Shown: positions 25,674 through 34,866 of the stretch, piece after piece | How positions within the stretch are numbered: the stretch's first letter is position 1 | Layout of the letters: the number at the start of each line of letters is the position of its first letter | Assembly (NCBI GenBank): GCA_020443425.1 | Contig: JAGRIE010000024.1 | Coordinates: 1-56,770 of the forward strand | Origin: Halioglobus sp. | GTDB taxonomy: Bacteria; Pseudomonadota; Gammaproteobacteria; Pseudomonadales; Halieaceae | Direction of reading: 5' to 3' | Length of the DNA stretch: 56,770 nucleotides | Notes under the pieces: generated by a model | The model's database searches: none | Seen by the model: the letters and a program-made list of their open reading frames with translations, nothing else | Told to the model about the DNA's origin: nothing | Translations under genes and position numbers: made by a program

Positions 25674-26630
25674 ATGACCATCAAGCTGGGCGTGGTGATG
25701 GATCCCATCGCCAGTATCAACTACAAGAAAGACACTACACTGGCTATGCTCTGGGCGGCGCAGGAGCGGGGCTGGCAACTGTTCTATATGGAGCAGGGTG
25801 ACCTCTACCTCGAACACGGTGTCGCCCGCGCGCGCATGGCGGCGCTGGCAGTGGCACGCGACCCGAACGACTGGTTCTCGCTGGCCGAGGCGCAGGACCG
25901 GGACCTTGGGCAACTCGACGTGATCCTGATGCGCAAGGACCCCCCGTTCGACAACGAATACATCTACAGCACCTACATTCTGGAGGCAGCCGAACGCCTC
26001 GGCACACTGATTGTGAATCGCTGCCAGAGTTTGCGTGACTGCAACGAAAAGGTATTCGCCACGCAGTTCCCGGAATGCTGCCCGCCGGTTTTGGTCAGCG
26101 CCGACATGGCGCGCCTCAAAGCGTTCCACCTGCAGCACAGCGATGCGATATTCAAGCCGCTGGACGGCATGGGCGGCAGTGCGATATTCAGGGTCAAGCC
26201 GGGCGACCCGAATGTCAGCGTGATTCTGGAGATGCTGACCAACCACGGCAGCCGGACCATTATGGCGCAGCAGTTCATTCCGCAGATCGAAAAAGGCGAT
26301 AAACGCATCCTGATGATCAATGGCGAGCCGGTGCCCTACTGCCTCGCGCGCGTGCCACTGGCGGGTGAGACCCGCGGCAACCTGGCTGCCGGTGGCACCG
26401 GCATAGCCCAGCCGCTGAGCGAGCGGGACCAGTGGATTGCCGCACAGGTGGGCCCCAGCCTGCGCGCCAAAGGCCTGCTGTTCGTCGGTCTCGACGTAAT
26501 TGGCGACTATCTCACCGAGATCAATGTCACCAGCCCCACCTGTATTCGGGAAATTGACGCCGCTTATGATCTGGACATCGGTGGGCAACTGATGGATTGT
26601 ATCGCCGGAGAGTTGAAGGACAGGCGCTAG
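25674..26630 (+). CDS. gshB: Glutathione synthetase
   Basis: Joins glycine to gamma-glutamylcysteine using ATP, the last step of glutathione synthesis. 318 residues with the prokaryotic GshB blocks KLGVVMDPIASINYKKDTTLAML, MRKDPPFDNEYIYSTYILE, the ATP-grasp loop KPLDGMGGSAIFR, and the metal-binding end DYLTEINVTSPTCIREI. A GGAG-type ribosome-binding site precedes the ATG. It starts the plus-strand run gshB-tonB-yqgE-yqgF, the same order as in Pseudomonas, where pilGHI lie on its other side; here the neighbour is the GMC oxidoreductase instead. Confidence 0.97.
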   Translation: MTIKLGVVMDPIASINYKKDTTLAMLWAAQERGWQLFYMEQGDLYLEHGVARARMAALAVARDPNDWFSLAEAQDRDLGQLDVILMRKDPPFDNEYIYSTYILEAAERLGTLIVNRCQSLRDCNEKVFATQFPECCPPVLVSADMARLKAFHLQHSDAIFKPLDGMGGSAIFRVKPGDPNVSVILEMLTNHGSRTIMAQQFIPQIEKGDKRILMINGEPVPYCLARVPLAGETRGNLAAGGTGIAQPLSERDQWIAAQVGPSLRAKGLLFVGLDVIGDYLTEINVTSPTCIREIDAAYDLDIGGQLMDCIAGELKDRR

Positions 26631-26637
26631 CCATTCC

Positions 26638-27504
26638 ATGTATTACCTGGCGACGGGCAACGACAGCGACACACGGTTTCGAAATGCCATACTGGTGGCA
26701 ATTGCGGTGCACGCGGCCCTGATTCTCGCTGTCTCCTTCAACGCCAGCCTGTCGACGCCACCGACCAGCCCGCAAATCGAGGTCACACTCGCCACCCGGC
26801 CGAGCGCGGTTGCGCCCGAGGATGCCACCCAGATTGCACAGGCCAACCAGGTCGGCAGCGGCAACGACGCCGCGTTAAACCAGCTCACTACGCGCAACCC
26901 GCTGCAGACCGAGAATCCCACAGAGCAACAGGCAATCCTGCAACAGGCACGCGAGCAATCAGCGCGGCAGCACGATACGCTGGTGACCGCTGCGAATGCC
27001 GAGCGCCGTGTCACCGCACAGGAAGCGGACGCATCGACACAGCAGTTCGATATCGAGGGAATCAGCCCCGAGATAGACAGGATCAACCGGGAGATCGCCA
27101 GCCTGCAGGCGGAACTGGATGACGAGACCCGCACCTCGGCCGACCAACCCCGGGTAAGACGGCTGACCGCAGCGTCTGCCAGGCAAGCTGTCGATGCGGC
27201 CTACCTGCTGGACTGGCGCCGGCGACTCGAGGCGGTGGGCAACCAGTACTACCCCCAGGCATCGATCCGCTACGGCCTCTACGGCGACTTGCGCATGCTG
27301 GTGATCATCCGCAACGATGGCAGCCTGGAGGACATCCAGATTCTCTCCTCATCCGGCTACGCCGTGCTCGATGAAGCCGCCATCAAGATCGTGCGGATGG
27401 CGGCGCCGTACTCCCCGTTCCCGCCCGAATTGCGAGCCACTACTGATAAACTGGAAATCGTTCGCACATGGCATTTTCAGGAAAACCAGCTAAGCTCACC
27501 CTAG
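26638..27504 (+). CDS. tonB: TonB-like energy transducer
   Basis: 288 residues with one N-terminal membrane helix (NAILVAIAVHAALILAVSF). A long periplasmic Gln/Ala-rich linker with coiled-coil character follows (QQAILQQAREQSARQHD; INREIASLQAELDDE). The C-terminal TonB domain is at about 190-288 (LRMLVIIRNDGSLEDIQILSSSG; LDEAAIKIVRMAAPYSPFPPE). It starts 7 bases after gshB and precedes yqgE, matching the position of P. aeruginosa tonB3, which is needed for twitching motility. The pilT/pilU genes lie close by here too, so a link with type IV pili or peptidoglycan rather than iron uptake is plausible but inferred. Confidence 0.87.
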   Translation: MYYLATGNDSDTRFRNAILVAIAVHAALILAVSFNASLSTPPTSPQIEVTLATRPSAVAPEDATQIAQANQVGSGNDAALNQLTTRNPLQTENPTEQQAILQQAREQSARQHDTLVTAANAERRVTAQEADASTQQFDIEGISPEIDRINREIASLQAELDDETRTSADQPRVRRLTAASARQAVDAAYLLDWRRRLEAVGNQYYPQASIRYGLYGDLRMLVIIRNDGSLEDIQILSSSGYAVLDEAAIKIVRMAAPYSPFPPELRATTDKLEIVRTWHFQENQLSSP

Positions 27505-27553
27505 GGCCCAGCGATTCACAACCGCATTTTTTACGCCGGAGAACAGCGTTTTT

Positions 27554-28144
27554 ATGTCCGCAAAACATTCCGTGAGCACAGCAAAAAGTGGCGACTGCCT
27601 GCGGGATCATTTCCTGCTGGCCATGCCCTGCCTCACGGAAGGCATTTTCTCGCAGAGCATCACGTACATCTGTGAACACGGTGAAAGCGGCGCCATGGGT
27701 ATCGTGATCAACCGCCCGCTGGATCTGTCGGTCAGCGAGATTTTCGAGCACCTGCAAATCGAAACCAGTGGCAACTTCTCATCAGAGCCCGTGATGGCGG
27801 GCGGGCCGGTGCAGATGGATCACGGGTTCGTGCTGCACCGCTACTGCGACAGGAGCTGGGAGGCCAGCCTGAAAATCACCCCCGAGATCACCCTGACCAC
27901 CTCGCGGGACATCTTGCGGGCCATTGCGGCCGGCGAGGGGCCGCGCGACCACTTGATCGCGCTGGGCTACGCCGGGTGGAGCGCAGGCCAGCTGGAGCAG
28001 GAGCTGGCCGATAACAGCTGGCTGACGCTGCCGGGCAGCAGCGACATCATTTTTTCCACGCCCTGCGACCAGCGACTGGATGCGGCGGCCGCGCGCCTGG
28101 GTATCGATATGAACCTGATCTCCGGCCAGGCCGGACACGCCTGA
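27554..28144 (+). CDS. yqgE: YqgE/AlgH family protein
   Basis: 196 residues of the UPF0301 (DUF179) family: LRDHFLLAMPCLTEGIFSQSITYICEHGESGAMGIVINRPL, then PVMAGGPVQMDHGFVLH and LIALGYAGWSAGQLEQELADNSWL are the conserved blocks, and the length is normal. In Pseudomonas the homologue AlgH has been tied to alginate regulation; the biochemical role remains uncertain. It lies between tonB and yqgF, 26 bases before the latter, a very widely conserved pairing. The start ATG is the first in-frame methionine and fits the family. Confidence 0.94.
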   Translation: MSAKHSVSTAKSGDCLRDHFLLAMPCLTEGIFSQSITYICEHGESGAMGIVINRPLDLSVSEIFEHLQIETSGNFSSEPVMAGGPVQMDHGFVLHRYCDRSWEASLKITPEITLTTSRDILRAIAAGEGPRDHLIALGYAGWSAGQLEQELADNSWLTLPGSSDIIFSTPCDQRLDAAAARLGIDMNLISGQAGHA

Positions 28145-28170
28145 GTGCACAGACGGCTCAAGCAGCGCGC

Positions 28171-28596
28171 ATGAAAAAACCCCACAGTACGGTAATGGCC
28201 TTTGATTTCGGCCTGCGTCAGATCGGTGTGGCCACGGGCAACTGCCTGCTGGGCACAGCCACTGCGCTGATGACACTCAAGGCAAAAGACGGCTCGCCGG
28301 ACTGGCGCGTGGTGGAAAACCTGGTCGCAGAGTGGCGTCCCGACCTCCTGGTCGTGGGAGACCCGCTGAATATGGACGGCAGCGCCAGCGACCTCAGCGC
28401 CCTGGCCGCCAAATTCGCCCGGCGCCTGCACGGCAGGCTCGGCCTTGAGGTAGTGATGGTCGATGAGCGTTTAAGCAGTTTTGAGGCGAAACAGGAGAGC
28501 CGCGAACGCGGCCACCGCGGCGATTACAAACGCAGCCCTGTGGACGCCCTTGCGGCAGAACTCATCCTGCGCACCTGGCTTGCGGAGAACACCTAG
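28171..28596 (+). CDS. yqgF: Pre-16S rRNA nuclease YqgF (RuvX)
   Basis: 141 residues with an RNase H-like fold: VMAFDFGLRQIGVATG (first catalytic Asp), LVVGDPLNMDGSASD, VVMVDERLSSFEA and a C-terminal VDALAAELIL with the last acidic position. The protein is needed for maturation of the 5' end of 16S rRNA; earlier work proposed a Holliday-junction resolvase role. It pairs with yqgE. In Pseudomonas the next genes would be pyrR-pyrB-pyrC, but here its TAG stop interlocks with that of the converging pilU (shared bases CTAG, 28593-28596). Confidence 0.95.
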   Translation: MKKPHSTVMAFDFGLRQIGVATGNCLLGTATALMTLKAKDGSPDWRVVENLVAEWRPDLLVVGDPLNMDGSASDLSALAAKFARRLHGRLGLEVVMVDERLSSFEAKQESRERGHRGDYKRSPVDALAAELILRTWLAENT

Positions 28597-29732
28597 CGGC
28601 GGTGGAAACGCCCGCCCTGGTCCGGCTCGCCGGCGGCGAGCGCCAAACCGTCTCCGGTGCCCAATTCGTTCCTGTCCAGCATCTTGATCTGCAGGCGCAC
28701 ATCGTTGGCGGAGTCGGCAAAGCGTATCGCCTCTTCCTTCGAGATCAGGTCTTCGCTGTAGGCTTTCACCAGCGACTGATCGAGCGTCTGCATACCCAGC
28801 TCGGTGGATTTGGACATCAGGTCCTTGATCAGGTGCACCTCACCCTTGCGGATGTACTCCGCGACCAGCGGTGAGTTGAGCAGCACCTCGACCACGGGTG
28901 TGCGCCCCTTGCCGTCCTTGCGCGGCAGCAACTGCTGGGCGACCATGGATTTGAGGTTCAGCGACAGGTCCATCCACACCTGGTTGTGCAGTGCGGCGGG
29001 GAAAAAACTCTGTATACGGTCCAGCGCCTGGTTGGCGTTATTGGCGTGCAGGGTACACAGGCACAGGTGGCCGGTCTCGGCGAAAGTCAGCGCCTGCTGC
29101 ATGGTCTCTGCGGTGCGCACCTCGCCGATCAGGATGACATCGGGCGCCTGGCGCAGGGTATTTTTCAGCGCCACATCGAAGGATTCGGTATCCATACCCA
29201 CCTCGCGCTGGGTGACAATGCAGCCCGCGTGCTCGTGGATAAACTCTATCGGGTCCTCAATGCTGATGATGTGGCCGCGGCTGTTGTGGTTGCGGTAGTC
29301 CACCATGGATGCCAGTGACGTCGACTTGCCGGTACCGGTGGCGCCGACAAAAATCACCAGGCCGCGCTTGGTCATCGCAAGGTCTTTGATGATCGGGGGC
29401 AGGCCCAATTCGTCGATCGTGGGAATCACGGTCTGGATACGGCGCACCACCAGTCCACACTGCCCGCGCTGCACAAACGCACTGGCCCGAAAACGGCCGA
29501 GGTTTTCCGTACTCAATGCGTAGTTGCACTCATGGTGCTTGCGGAATTCGATCTGCTGATCCTGCCGCATGGTGGACAGCACCATTTCCCGCGCCTGCTC
29601 CTCGGTGATCTTGTGCTTGCTGATCGGATAGATCTGGCCGTCCACCTTGATACAGGGCGGGGAGTGCGCCGTGATAAATCCATCGGAGGCGCCCTCCTTG
29701 ACCATTCGCTGCAGCAATCCTTCGATATTCAT
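28593..29732 (-). CDS. pilU: Twitching-motility ATPase PilU
   Basis: 379-residue PilT-like ATPase of the type II/IV secretion family. It has an N-terminal PAS-like part, Walker A GATGTGKSTS, Asp box SIEDPIEFIHEHAGC, Walker B VILIGEVRTAETMQ and His box LCTLHANNANQALDR. PilU works with PilT to retract type IV pili under load. It follows pilT by 44 bases on the same strand and differs from it in the C-terminal tail (Gly/Asp-rich) and in lacking the AIRNLIRE motif, as expected for PilU. The stop codon interlocks with that of yqgF. Confidence 0.95.
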   Translation of the reverse strand: MNIEGLLQRMVKEGASDGFITAHSPPCIKVDGQIYPISKHKITEEQAREMVLSTMRQDQQIEFRKHHECNYALSTENLGRFRASAFVQRGQCGLVVRRIQTVIPTIDELGLPPIIKDLAMTKRGLVIFVGATGTGKSTSLASMVDYRNHNSRGHIISIEDPIEFIHEHAGCIVTQREVGMDTESFDVALKNTLRQAPDVILIGEVRTAETMQQALTFAETGHLCLCTLHANNANQALDRIQSFFPAALHNQVWMDLSLNLKSMVAQQLLPRKDGKGRTPVVEVLLNSPLVAEYIRKGEVHLIKDLMSKSTELGMQTLDQSLVKAYSEDLISKEEAIRFADSANDVRLQIKMLDRNELGTGDGLALAAGEPDQGGRFHRR

Positions 29733-29776
29733 ACTGACAGTCCTTCCTCTGCGCCACGCAGCAGGGCACTACCGGC

Positions 29777-30811
29777 CTAAAAGTTCTCCGGCATCCTGGC
29801 TTTCTCGCGCGCAACTTCCTTGGTGATAATTCGTTTCCCGACCAGGTCTTCAAGGCATTGATCCATGGTCTGCATGCCCAGTGCGTGGCCCGTCTGTATG
29901 GCGGAGTACATCTGCGCCACTTTGTCCTCGCGAATCAGGTTGCGTATGGCCGAGGTGCCGCGCATGATCTCGTGCGCGGCGACCCGCCCGCCGGTCGCGC
30001 GTTTCAACAGGGTCTGCGAGACCACTGCCTGCAGCGATTCTGACAACATCGAGCGCACCATGGATTTCTCCGCCGCCGGGAACACGTCGATGACCCGGTC
30101 AATGGTCTTGGCCGCAGACGTGGTGTGCAGGGTGCCGAACACCAGGTGACCGGTCTCGGCGGCTGTCAGCGCCAGGCGAATGGTTTCCAGGTCACGCAAC
30201 TCACCCACCAGGATGATGTCCGGGTCCTCACGCAGCGCCGAGCGCAGCGCTTCGGAAAAGCCCAGTGTATCGCGGTGTACCTCGCGCTGGTTGACCAGGC
30301 ATTTCTTGCTCTCGTGCACAAATTCAATCGGGTCCTCGATGGTGAGGATGTGCTCGTATTTGTTGTCGTTGATAAAATCGACCATCGCCGCCAGCGTGGT
30401 CGATTTACCCGAGCCGGTCGGCCCGGTGACCAGGACCAGCCCGCGGGGCATCATCGCGATATCGCGGAACACCTGGCCCATGCCGAGATCCTCCATCGTC
30501 AGTACCTTGGAGGGAATGGTACGGAACACTCCACCGGCACCGCGGTTCTGGTTGAACGCGTTGACACGGAAACGGGCGACGCCGGGCACTTCAAAAGAGA
30601 AATCGGTCTCGAGGAACTCCTCGTAGTCCTTGCGCTGCTTATCGTTCATGATGTCGTAGATAAGCTCGTGAACCTGCTTGTGCTCCATCGGCGGCAGGTT
30701 GATGCGGCGGATATCGCCGTCCACGCGAATCATCGGTGGCAATCCCGCCGACAGGTGCAGGTCAGATGCACCCTGCTTGGCGCTGAAGGCCAATAATTCC
30801 GTTATATCCAT
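29777..30811 (-). CDS. pilT: Type IV pilus retraction ATPase PilT
   Basis: 344-residue hexameric motor that depolymerises type IV pili at the inner membrane, giving twitching motility. Motifs: MDITELLAFSAKQGASDLHLS, Walker A GPTGSGKSTT (130-139), Asp box TIEDPIEFVHESKKC, Walker B IILVGELRDLETIR, His box FGTLHTTSAAKTIDR and the PilT-specific TSAIRNLIRE. AGGGGAGA precedes the ATG. A perfect 8-bp hairpin with a 3-base loop sits immediately upstream of that ribosome-binding site. Divergent from yggS across 133 bases; pilU follows. Confidence 0.97.
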   Translation of the reverse strand: MDITELLAFSAKQGASDLHLSAGLPPMIRVDGDIRRINLPPMEHKQVHELIYDIMNDKQRKDYEEFLETDFSFEVPGVARFRVNAFNQNRGAGGVFRTIPSKVLTMEDLGMGQVFRDIAMMPRGLVLVTGPTGSGKSTTLAAMVDFINDNKYEHILTIEDPIEFVHESKKCLVNQREVHRDTLGFSEALRSALREDPDIILVGELRDLETIRLALTAAETGHLVFGTLHTTSAAKTIDRVIDVFPAAEKSMVRSMLSESLQAVVSQTLLKRATGGRVAAHEIMRGTSAIRNLIREDKVAQMYSAIQTGHALGMQTMDQCLEDLVGKRIITKEVAREKARMPENF

Positions 30812-30829
30812 TTCTTCGTCTTCTCCCCT

Positions 30830-30848
30830 GTCGACACTGTGTGTCGAC
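30830..30848 (-). promoter_or_regulatory. Perfect tight hairpin before the pilT ribosome-binding site
   Basis: GTCGACAC (30830-30837), TGT, GTGTCGAC (30841-30848): perfect inverted repeat. It ends 19 bases before the pilT start and touches the Shine-Dalgarno region AGGGGAGA on the minus strand. In RNA it would be a stable stem just upstream of the ribosome-binding site; in DNA it could be an operator. Confidence 0.5.
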
Positions 30849-30944
30849 CGCTCCCCGGCCAGGATGTCTCTTGTGACAGAGCGCTTCCGTCACTTCATAT
30901 TATTGTCGTGTCACAGTGGCAACAAATCCGCTAACATCCGCGCC

Positions 30945-31637
30945 ATGGACGAACAACAGCTCTCCAAGAATATAGCAAAGCTGCTCCAAAGGGTAAGGCG
31001 CGCCGCTGAAAAAAGCCAGTACAGCGGCCCCGGGGTCACCGTGATGGCAGCCAGTAAAACCCGGCCCGCGCGGGACGTCAGGGCCGCCTATGCCTGCGGC
31101 CTGACGCATTTCGGCGAAAGCTATCTGCAGGAGGCGGTGGCAAAGATCCGCGAATTGCAGGACCTGCCACTGACCTGGCACTTCATTGGCCCCATCCAGT
31201 CCAACAAGACCGCTGGCATCGCCGAACACTTCGACTGGGTGCACAGCGTGGACCGCGCCAAGATCGCCTACCGCCTCAGCGAACAGCGCCCGGCGGCACT
31301 GGCGCCGCTGCAGGTCTGCCTGCAAGTCAATATATCGGCCGAGGCCAGCAAGTCCGGGGTGAGCCTCGAGGAACTGCCACAGCTGGCCCGCACCGTTCTC
31401 GACCTGCCCCGCCTCAAACTGCGGGGACTGATGGCAATACCCGCCGCCTCGACGGATACCGACGCACAGCGGGCCGCCTTCCGGCACCTGCGCGAGGCGG
31501 CCGCGCACCTGCGCGAGTTGGCGCCCGATATCGATACATTATCCATGGGTATGTCAGCGGATATGGACGCGGCGATCAGTGAGGGCGCCACCATCATCCG
31601 GGTGGGCAGCGCCATTTTCGGCCCGCGCAACAGGTGA
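30945..31637 (+). CDS. yggS: YggS family PLP-binding protein
   Basis: 230 residues of the PLPBP/COG0325 family, a single-domain alanine-racemase-like barrel that carries pyridoxal phosphate and maintains vitamin B6 and amino-acid balance; it has no known racemase activity. Motifs: VMAASKTRPARDVRAAY (PLP lysine), FGESYLQEAVAKI, WHFIGPIQSNKT, LQVNISAEASKSGV, LSMGMSADMDAAISEGATIIRVGSAIFG. I start at the ATG at 30945 (MDEQQLSKNIAKLL), which matches the family; upstream in-frame sequence does not. It lies directly before proC, as in most gammaproteobacteria. Confidence 0.95.
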   Translation: MDEQQLSKNIAKLLQRVRRAAEKSQYSGPGVTVMAASKTRPARDVRAAYACGLTHFGESYLQEAVAKIRELQDLPLTWHFIGPIQSNKTAGIAEHFDWVHSVDRAKIAYRLSEQRPAALAPLQVCLQVNISAEASKSGVSLEELPQLARTVLDLPRLKLRGLMAIPAASTDTDAQRAAFRHLREAAAHLRELAPDIDTLSMGMSADMDAAISEGATIIRVGSAIFGPRNR

Positions 31638-31691
31638 TTTTGACAGATCGCGACGTGTATACTGCACAACAATTTTATCCTTGGTAACCCT

Positions 31692-32528
31692 ATGGCAGAC
31701 GGACACACAGCACTACCGCGCATTGCATTTGTCGGCGCTGGCAATATGGCCAGCAGCATCATCGGCGGCCTGGTTGAAAGCGGCCACCCCGCAGAGCGCA
31801 TCAGTGCAGCAGACCCTTACCCCGACAGTCTGGAGCGCTTGCGCGCGATTGCACCGGTCGCAGTGTTCAGCGACAACGCCGCCGCAGTAGCGGGTGCAGA
31901 CATCATCATCCTGGCGGTAAAACCGCAGGTGATGGCAGATGCCGTCGCCAGCATCGCCAGCGCCGTGCAGGCCAATGGCGCACTGGTGATTTCCATCGCC
32001 GCCGGTATCACCATAGCCAGTATGCAGGCGAGACTCGGGCCCGACACCGCCATCGTGCGCTGTATGCCCAATACACCGGCGCTGGTCGGCTGCGGCGCCA
32101 GCGGACTGTTTGCCAATACCGCCACATCCGATCAACAGCGCGAGTATGCGCACCGGGTCCTGTCCGCTGTCGGCATTACCTGCTGGGTCGACTCCGAACC
32201 GGAGCTGGATGCGATCACCGCGCTCTCCGGCAGTGGGCCAGCGTATTTTTTCCTGCTGACAGAAGCGATGGTCGCGGCCGGCGTCGCGCTTGGGCTGACG
32301 CGGGAGACCGCCACCCGGCTCGCTACGCAGACCGGCCTCGGCGCCGCCCGGATGGCGGTCGAAAGCGATGTCGACCTGGTGGAACTGCGGCGCAGGGTAA
32401 CCAGCCCGGGCGGCACCACAGAGCGCGCGATACAGAGCTTTGAAGCCGACGGCCTGCGGGATACGGTGTCCCGCGCCATGCGCGCCGCCGCCGACCGCGC
32501 CGTCGAAATGTCCCGGGAAATGGGTTAG
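31692..32528 (+). CDS. proC: Pyrroline-5-carboxylate reductase
   Basis: Reduces pyrroline-5-carboxylate to proline with NAD(P)H. 278 residues: N-terminal Rossmann motif RIAFVGAGNMASSIIGGL, middle ILAVKPQVM, VRCMPNTPALVGCGASGL, and the C-terminal family signature ALSGSGPAYFFLLTEAMVAAGVALGL with VTSPGGTTERAI. It follows yggS by 54 bases and precedes yggT by 15, a conserved order. No clear promoter is seen in front of it. Confidence 0.97.
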   Translation: MADGHTALPRIAFVGAGNMASSIIGGLVESGHPAERISAADPYPDSLERLRAIAPVAVFSDNAAAVAGADIIILAVKPQVMADAVASIASAVQANGALVISIAAGITIASMQARLGPDTAIVRCMPNTPALVGCGASGLFANTATSDQQREYAHRVLSAVGITCWVDSEPELDAITALSGSGPAYFFLLTEAMVAAGVALGLTRETATRLATQTGLGAARMAVESDVDLVELRRRVTSPGGTTERAIQSFEADGLRDTVSRAMRAAADRAVEMSREMG

Positions 32529-32543
32529 GGGAGACAACTGCCA

Positions 32544-33131
32544 ATGAACGCCATTTACGCCATTCTGGTCTACCTGATCCAGACCTTGCTCAGCCTGTAC
32601 CTGATGGTCATGCTGCTGCGCTTCGTGTTGCAGTGGGTGCGCGCCGACTTTTACAACCCCATCTCGCAATTCGTAGTGAAGGTTACCAATCCTCTGGTAA
32701 TACCGCTGCGCAGGGTTATTCCCGGTTACGGCGGCTTTGATGTCGCCACCGTGTTGTTGGCGGTGCTGCTGCAGATGGCTGGTATTGCAGCCGTCTTCAT
32801 GATTCGCTTCGGCGCGATCCCGGCGCCGTTGCCACTGCTGCTCGGCGGCTTGCTCGGCGTGGTCGCACTGCTGGTGCAGATGTATTTTTTCGCACTGCTG
32901 GCGATGATCATCCTGAGCTGGGTCGCCCAGGGCAGTCGCCATCCCGCTATTTTGTTGCTGTACCAGATCACCGAGCCGCTGATGGCCCCCGTGCGTAAAC
33001 TGCTGCCGCCAATGGGTGGCCTGGATTTTTCACCCATCCTTGCGTTCATCCTGATCAATATTGTCCAGATCGCGCTACAGCATATGGCCGCAGCTGTCGG
33101 CGTGCTGGGATTCGCACCCTGGTTGAGTTGA
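32544..33131 (+). CDS. yggT: YggT family membrane protein
   Basis: 195 residues made of two YGGT repeats, each a pair of membrane helices around a conserved stretch ([68 protein letters not shown]). GGGGAG precedes the ATG. The family is implicated in osmotic tolerance and division-site or chloroplast-membrane organisation, but the molecular role is unclear. It sits between proC and metX, four bases before the latter, so it is co-transcribed with both. Confidence 0.93.
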   Translation: MNAIYAILVYLIQTLLSLYLMVMLLRFVLQWVRADFYNPISQFVVKVTNPLVIPLRRVIPGYGGFDVATVLLAVLLQMAGIAAVFMIRFGAIPAPLPLLLGGLLGVVALLVQMYFFALLAMIILSWVAQGSRHPAILLLYQITEPLMAPVRKLLPPMGGLDFSPILAFILINIVQIALQHMAAAVGVLGFAPWLS

Positions 33132-33135
33132 TGCC

Positions 33136-34275
33136 ATGAGCGCCCAGCAATCCGTCGGTATTGTCACGCCACAGGTCGCTCGCTTTGACGAGCCGCTGGC
33201 GCTGACCTGCGGCCGCCAGCTGGACACCTATGAACTGGTGTATGAAACCTATGGCGAGCTCAATGCGTCGCGCAGCAACGCCGTGCTGATCTGCCACGCC
33301 CTCAGTGGCAATCACCACGCCGCCGGCTATCACAGTGCCGATGACAAAAAACCCGGCTGGTGGAACGAGTGTATCGGCCCGGGCAAGCCCATCGATACCA
33401 ACCGCTTCTTCGTGGTGTGCCTGAACAACCTCGGCGGCTGTCACGGCTCCACTGGCCCCAGCTCCATCAACCCCGCCACGGGCAGGCCCTGGGGGCCGGA
33501 TTTCCCACCGCTGCGCACCCGGGACTGGGTGCACAGCCAGGCACGGCTGGCCGATTATCTCGGCATCGGGTGCTGGGCCGCAGTGATCGGTGGCAGTCTC
33601 GGCGGTATGCAGGCGATGCGCTGGTCACTGGAATTCCCCGATCGCATCAGGCACTGCATCGTCATCGCGGCGGCGCTGAAGCTGAGCGCCCAGAACCTGG
33701 CGTTCAACGAGGTGGCGCGGCAAGCCATTGAATCCGACCCGGACTATTTCGGGGGCAACTACCAGAGCAGCAATACCGTGCCGGCGCGGGGCCTGGCGCT
33801 GGCGCGCATGATCGGCCATATCACCTACCTGTCAGACGACGCCATGGCGAATAAATTCGGGCGCGACCTGCGGTCCGGCAGTTTGAGCAGGGGCGAGGAC
33901 AGCAACGCGGAATTCCAGGTGCAGAGCTACCTGCGGTACCAGGGCAGCCAGTTCTCCGGCCATTTTGACGCCAACACCTACATACTGATGACTCGCGCGC
34001 TCGACTACTTTGACCTGGCGCTGGAGTATGACAACGACCCGGTCGCCGCGTTTCGCCACGCGCAGTGCAGCTTCCTGGTGATCTCCTTCTCGACCGACTG
34101 GCGATTTTCGCCGGAGCGTTCCCGTGAAATCGTGGACGCGCTGATCGCCGCCGAGCGCCCGGTGACCTATGCTGAAATCGATGCAAAAGAGGGCCACGAC
34201 GCATTCCTGATGCCCATACCCCGTTACCTCGATGTGTTTCGCGCCTACATGCGGCGTGTCGGAGATGAGACCTGA
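33136..34275 (+). CDS. metX: Homoserine O-acyltransferase
   Basis: 379-residue alpha/beta-hydrolase-fold enzyme that activates homoserine at the start of methionine synthesis. Motifs: [29 protein letters not shown], nucleophile elbow [12 protein letters not shown] (Ser near residue 154), [16 protein letters not shown] (acid) and EGHDAFLM (histidine). In pseudomonads the MetX partnered by MetW uses succinyl-CoA; sequence alone does not prove the donor here. Its stop overlaps the metW start (TGATG), so the two are translated together. The window thus holds both methionine synthesis and its use (metK-ahcY-metF), about 20 kb apart. Confidence 0.95.
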   Translation: MSAQQSVGIVTPQVARFDEPLALTCGRQLDTYELVYETYGELNASRSNAVLICHALSGNHHAAGYHSADDKKPGWWNECIGPGKPIDTNRFFVVCLNNLGGCHGSTGPSSINPATGRPWGPDFPPLRTRDWVHSQARLADYLGIGCWAAVIGGSLGGMQAMRWSLEFPDRIRHCIVIAAALKLSAQNLAFNEVARQAIESDPDYFGGNYQSSNTVPARGLALARMIGHITYLSDDAMANKFGRDLRSGSLSRGEDSNAEFQVQSYLRYQGSQFSGHFDANTYILMTRALDYFDLALEYDNDPVAAFRHAQCSFLVISFSTDWRFSPERSREIVDALIAAERPVTYAEIDAKEGHDAFLMPIPRYLDVFRAYMRRVGDET

Positions 34276-34865
34276 TGCGCCTCGACCTGTCTCACATACA
34301 GCGCTGGATCGCACCCGGCTCCCGCGTACTGGATCTCGGCTGTGGCGATGGCGTATTCCTCGAATTCCTGCGCGACCAGCGGCAGGTTCGCGGTACCGGG
34401 CTGGAGATTGACCAGAAATATATCACAGCCGCTATCGCCCGCGGGCTCAATGTCATCGAGCAGAACATGGACGAAGGCCTATCCAACTTTCCCGACCAGA
34501 GCTTCGATACCGTCGTCCTGGCCCTCGCACTGCAGGCGGTGAGATACCCCGAGCGGGTGCTGGACGAGATGTTGCGTATCGGCCGCGAGGGCATTGTGAC
34601 GTTCCCCAATTTCGGCCACTGGCGCTGCCGCCTGATGCTGGGCCTGCAGGGCCATATGCCGGTATCCAGTTTCATGCCGTACACCTGGTACAACACACCG
34701 AACATCCACTTCTGCACGGTCAAGGATTTTGAAGACCTGTGCGTCGCCAAGGACATTCGTATAGTCTCCAGGGAAGTCGTTGGCGAGACGCGGGATAAAC
34801 CCCTGCTGTCCAACACATGGCCCAACCTTTTCGCCTCCACGGCGATCTACCGGATTACCCGATAA
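34275..34865 (+). CDS. metW: Methionine biosynthesis protein MetW
   Basis: 196-residue class I methyltransferase-like protein: SAM motif VLDLGCGDGVFLEFL, GLEIDQKYITAAIARGL, VVLALALQAVRYPERVLDEMLRI, and the diagnostic FPNFGHWRCRLML, VSSFMPYTWYNTPNIHFCTVKDFEDLC. MetW is required for full MetX activity in pseudomonads and rhizobia. It overlaps metX by one base and is followed one base later by the DUF4426 gene, within a tightly packed operon. Confidence 0.95.
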   Translation: MRLDLSHIQRWIAPGSRVLDLGCGDGVFLEFLRDQRQVRGTGLEIDQKYITAAIARGLNVIEQNMDEGLSNFPDQSFDTVVLALALQAVRYPERVLDEMLRIGREGIVTFPNFGHWRCRLMLGLQGHMPVSSFMPYTWYNTPNIHFCTVKDFEDLCVAKDIRIVSREVVGETRDKPLLSNTWPNLFASTAIYRITR

Positions 34866-34866
34866 T

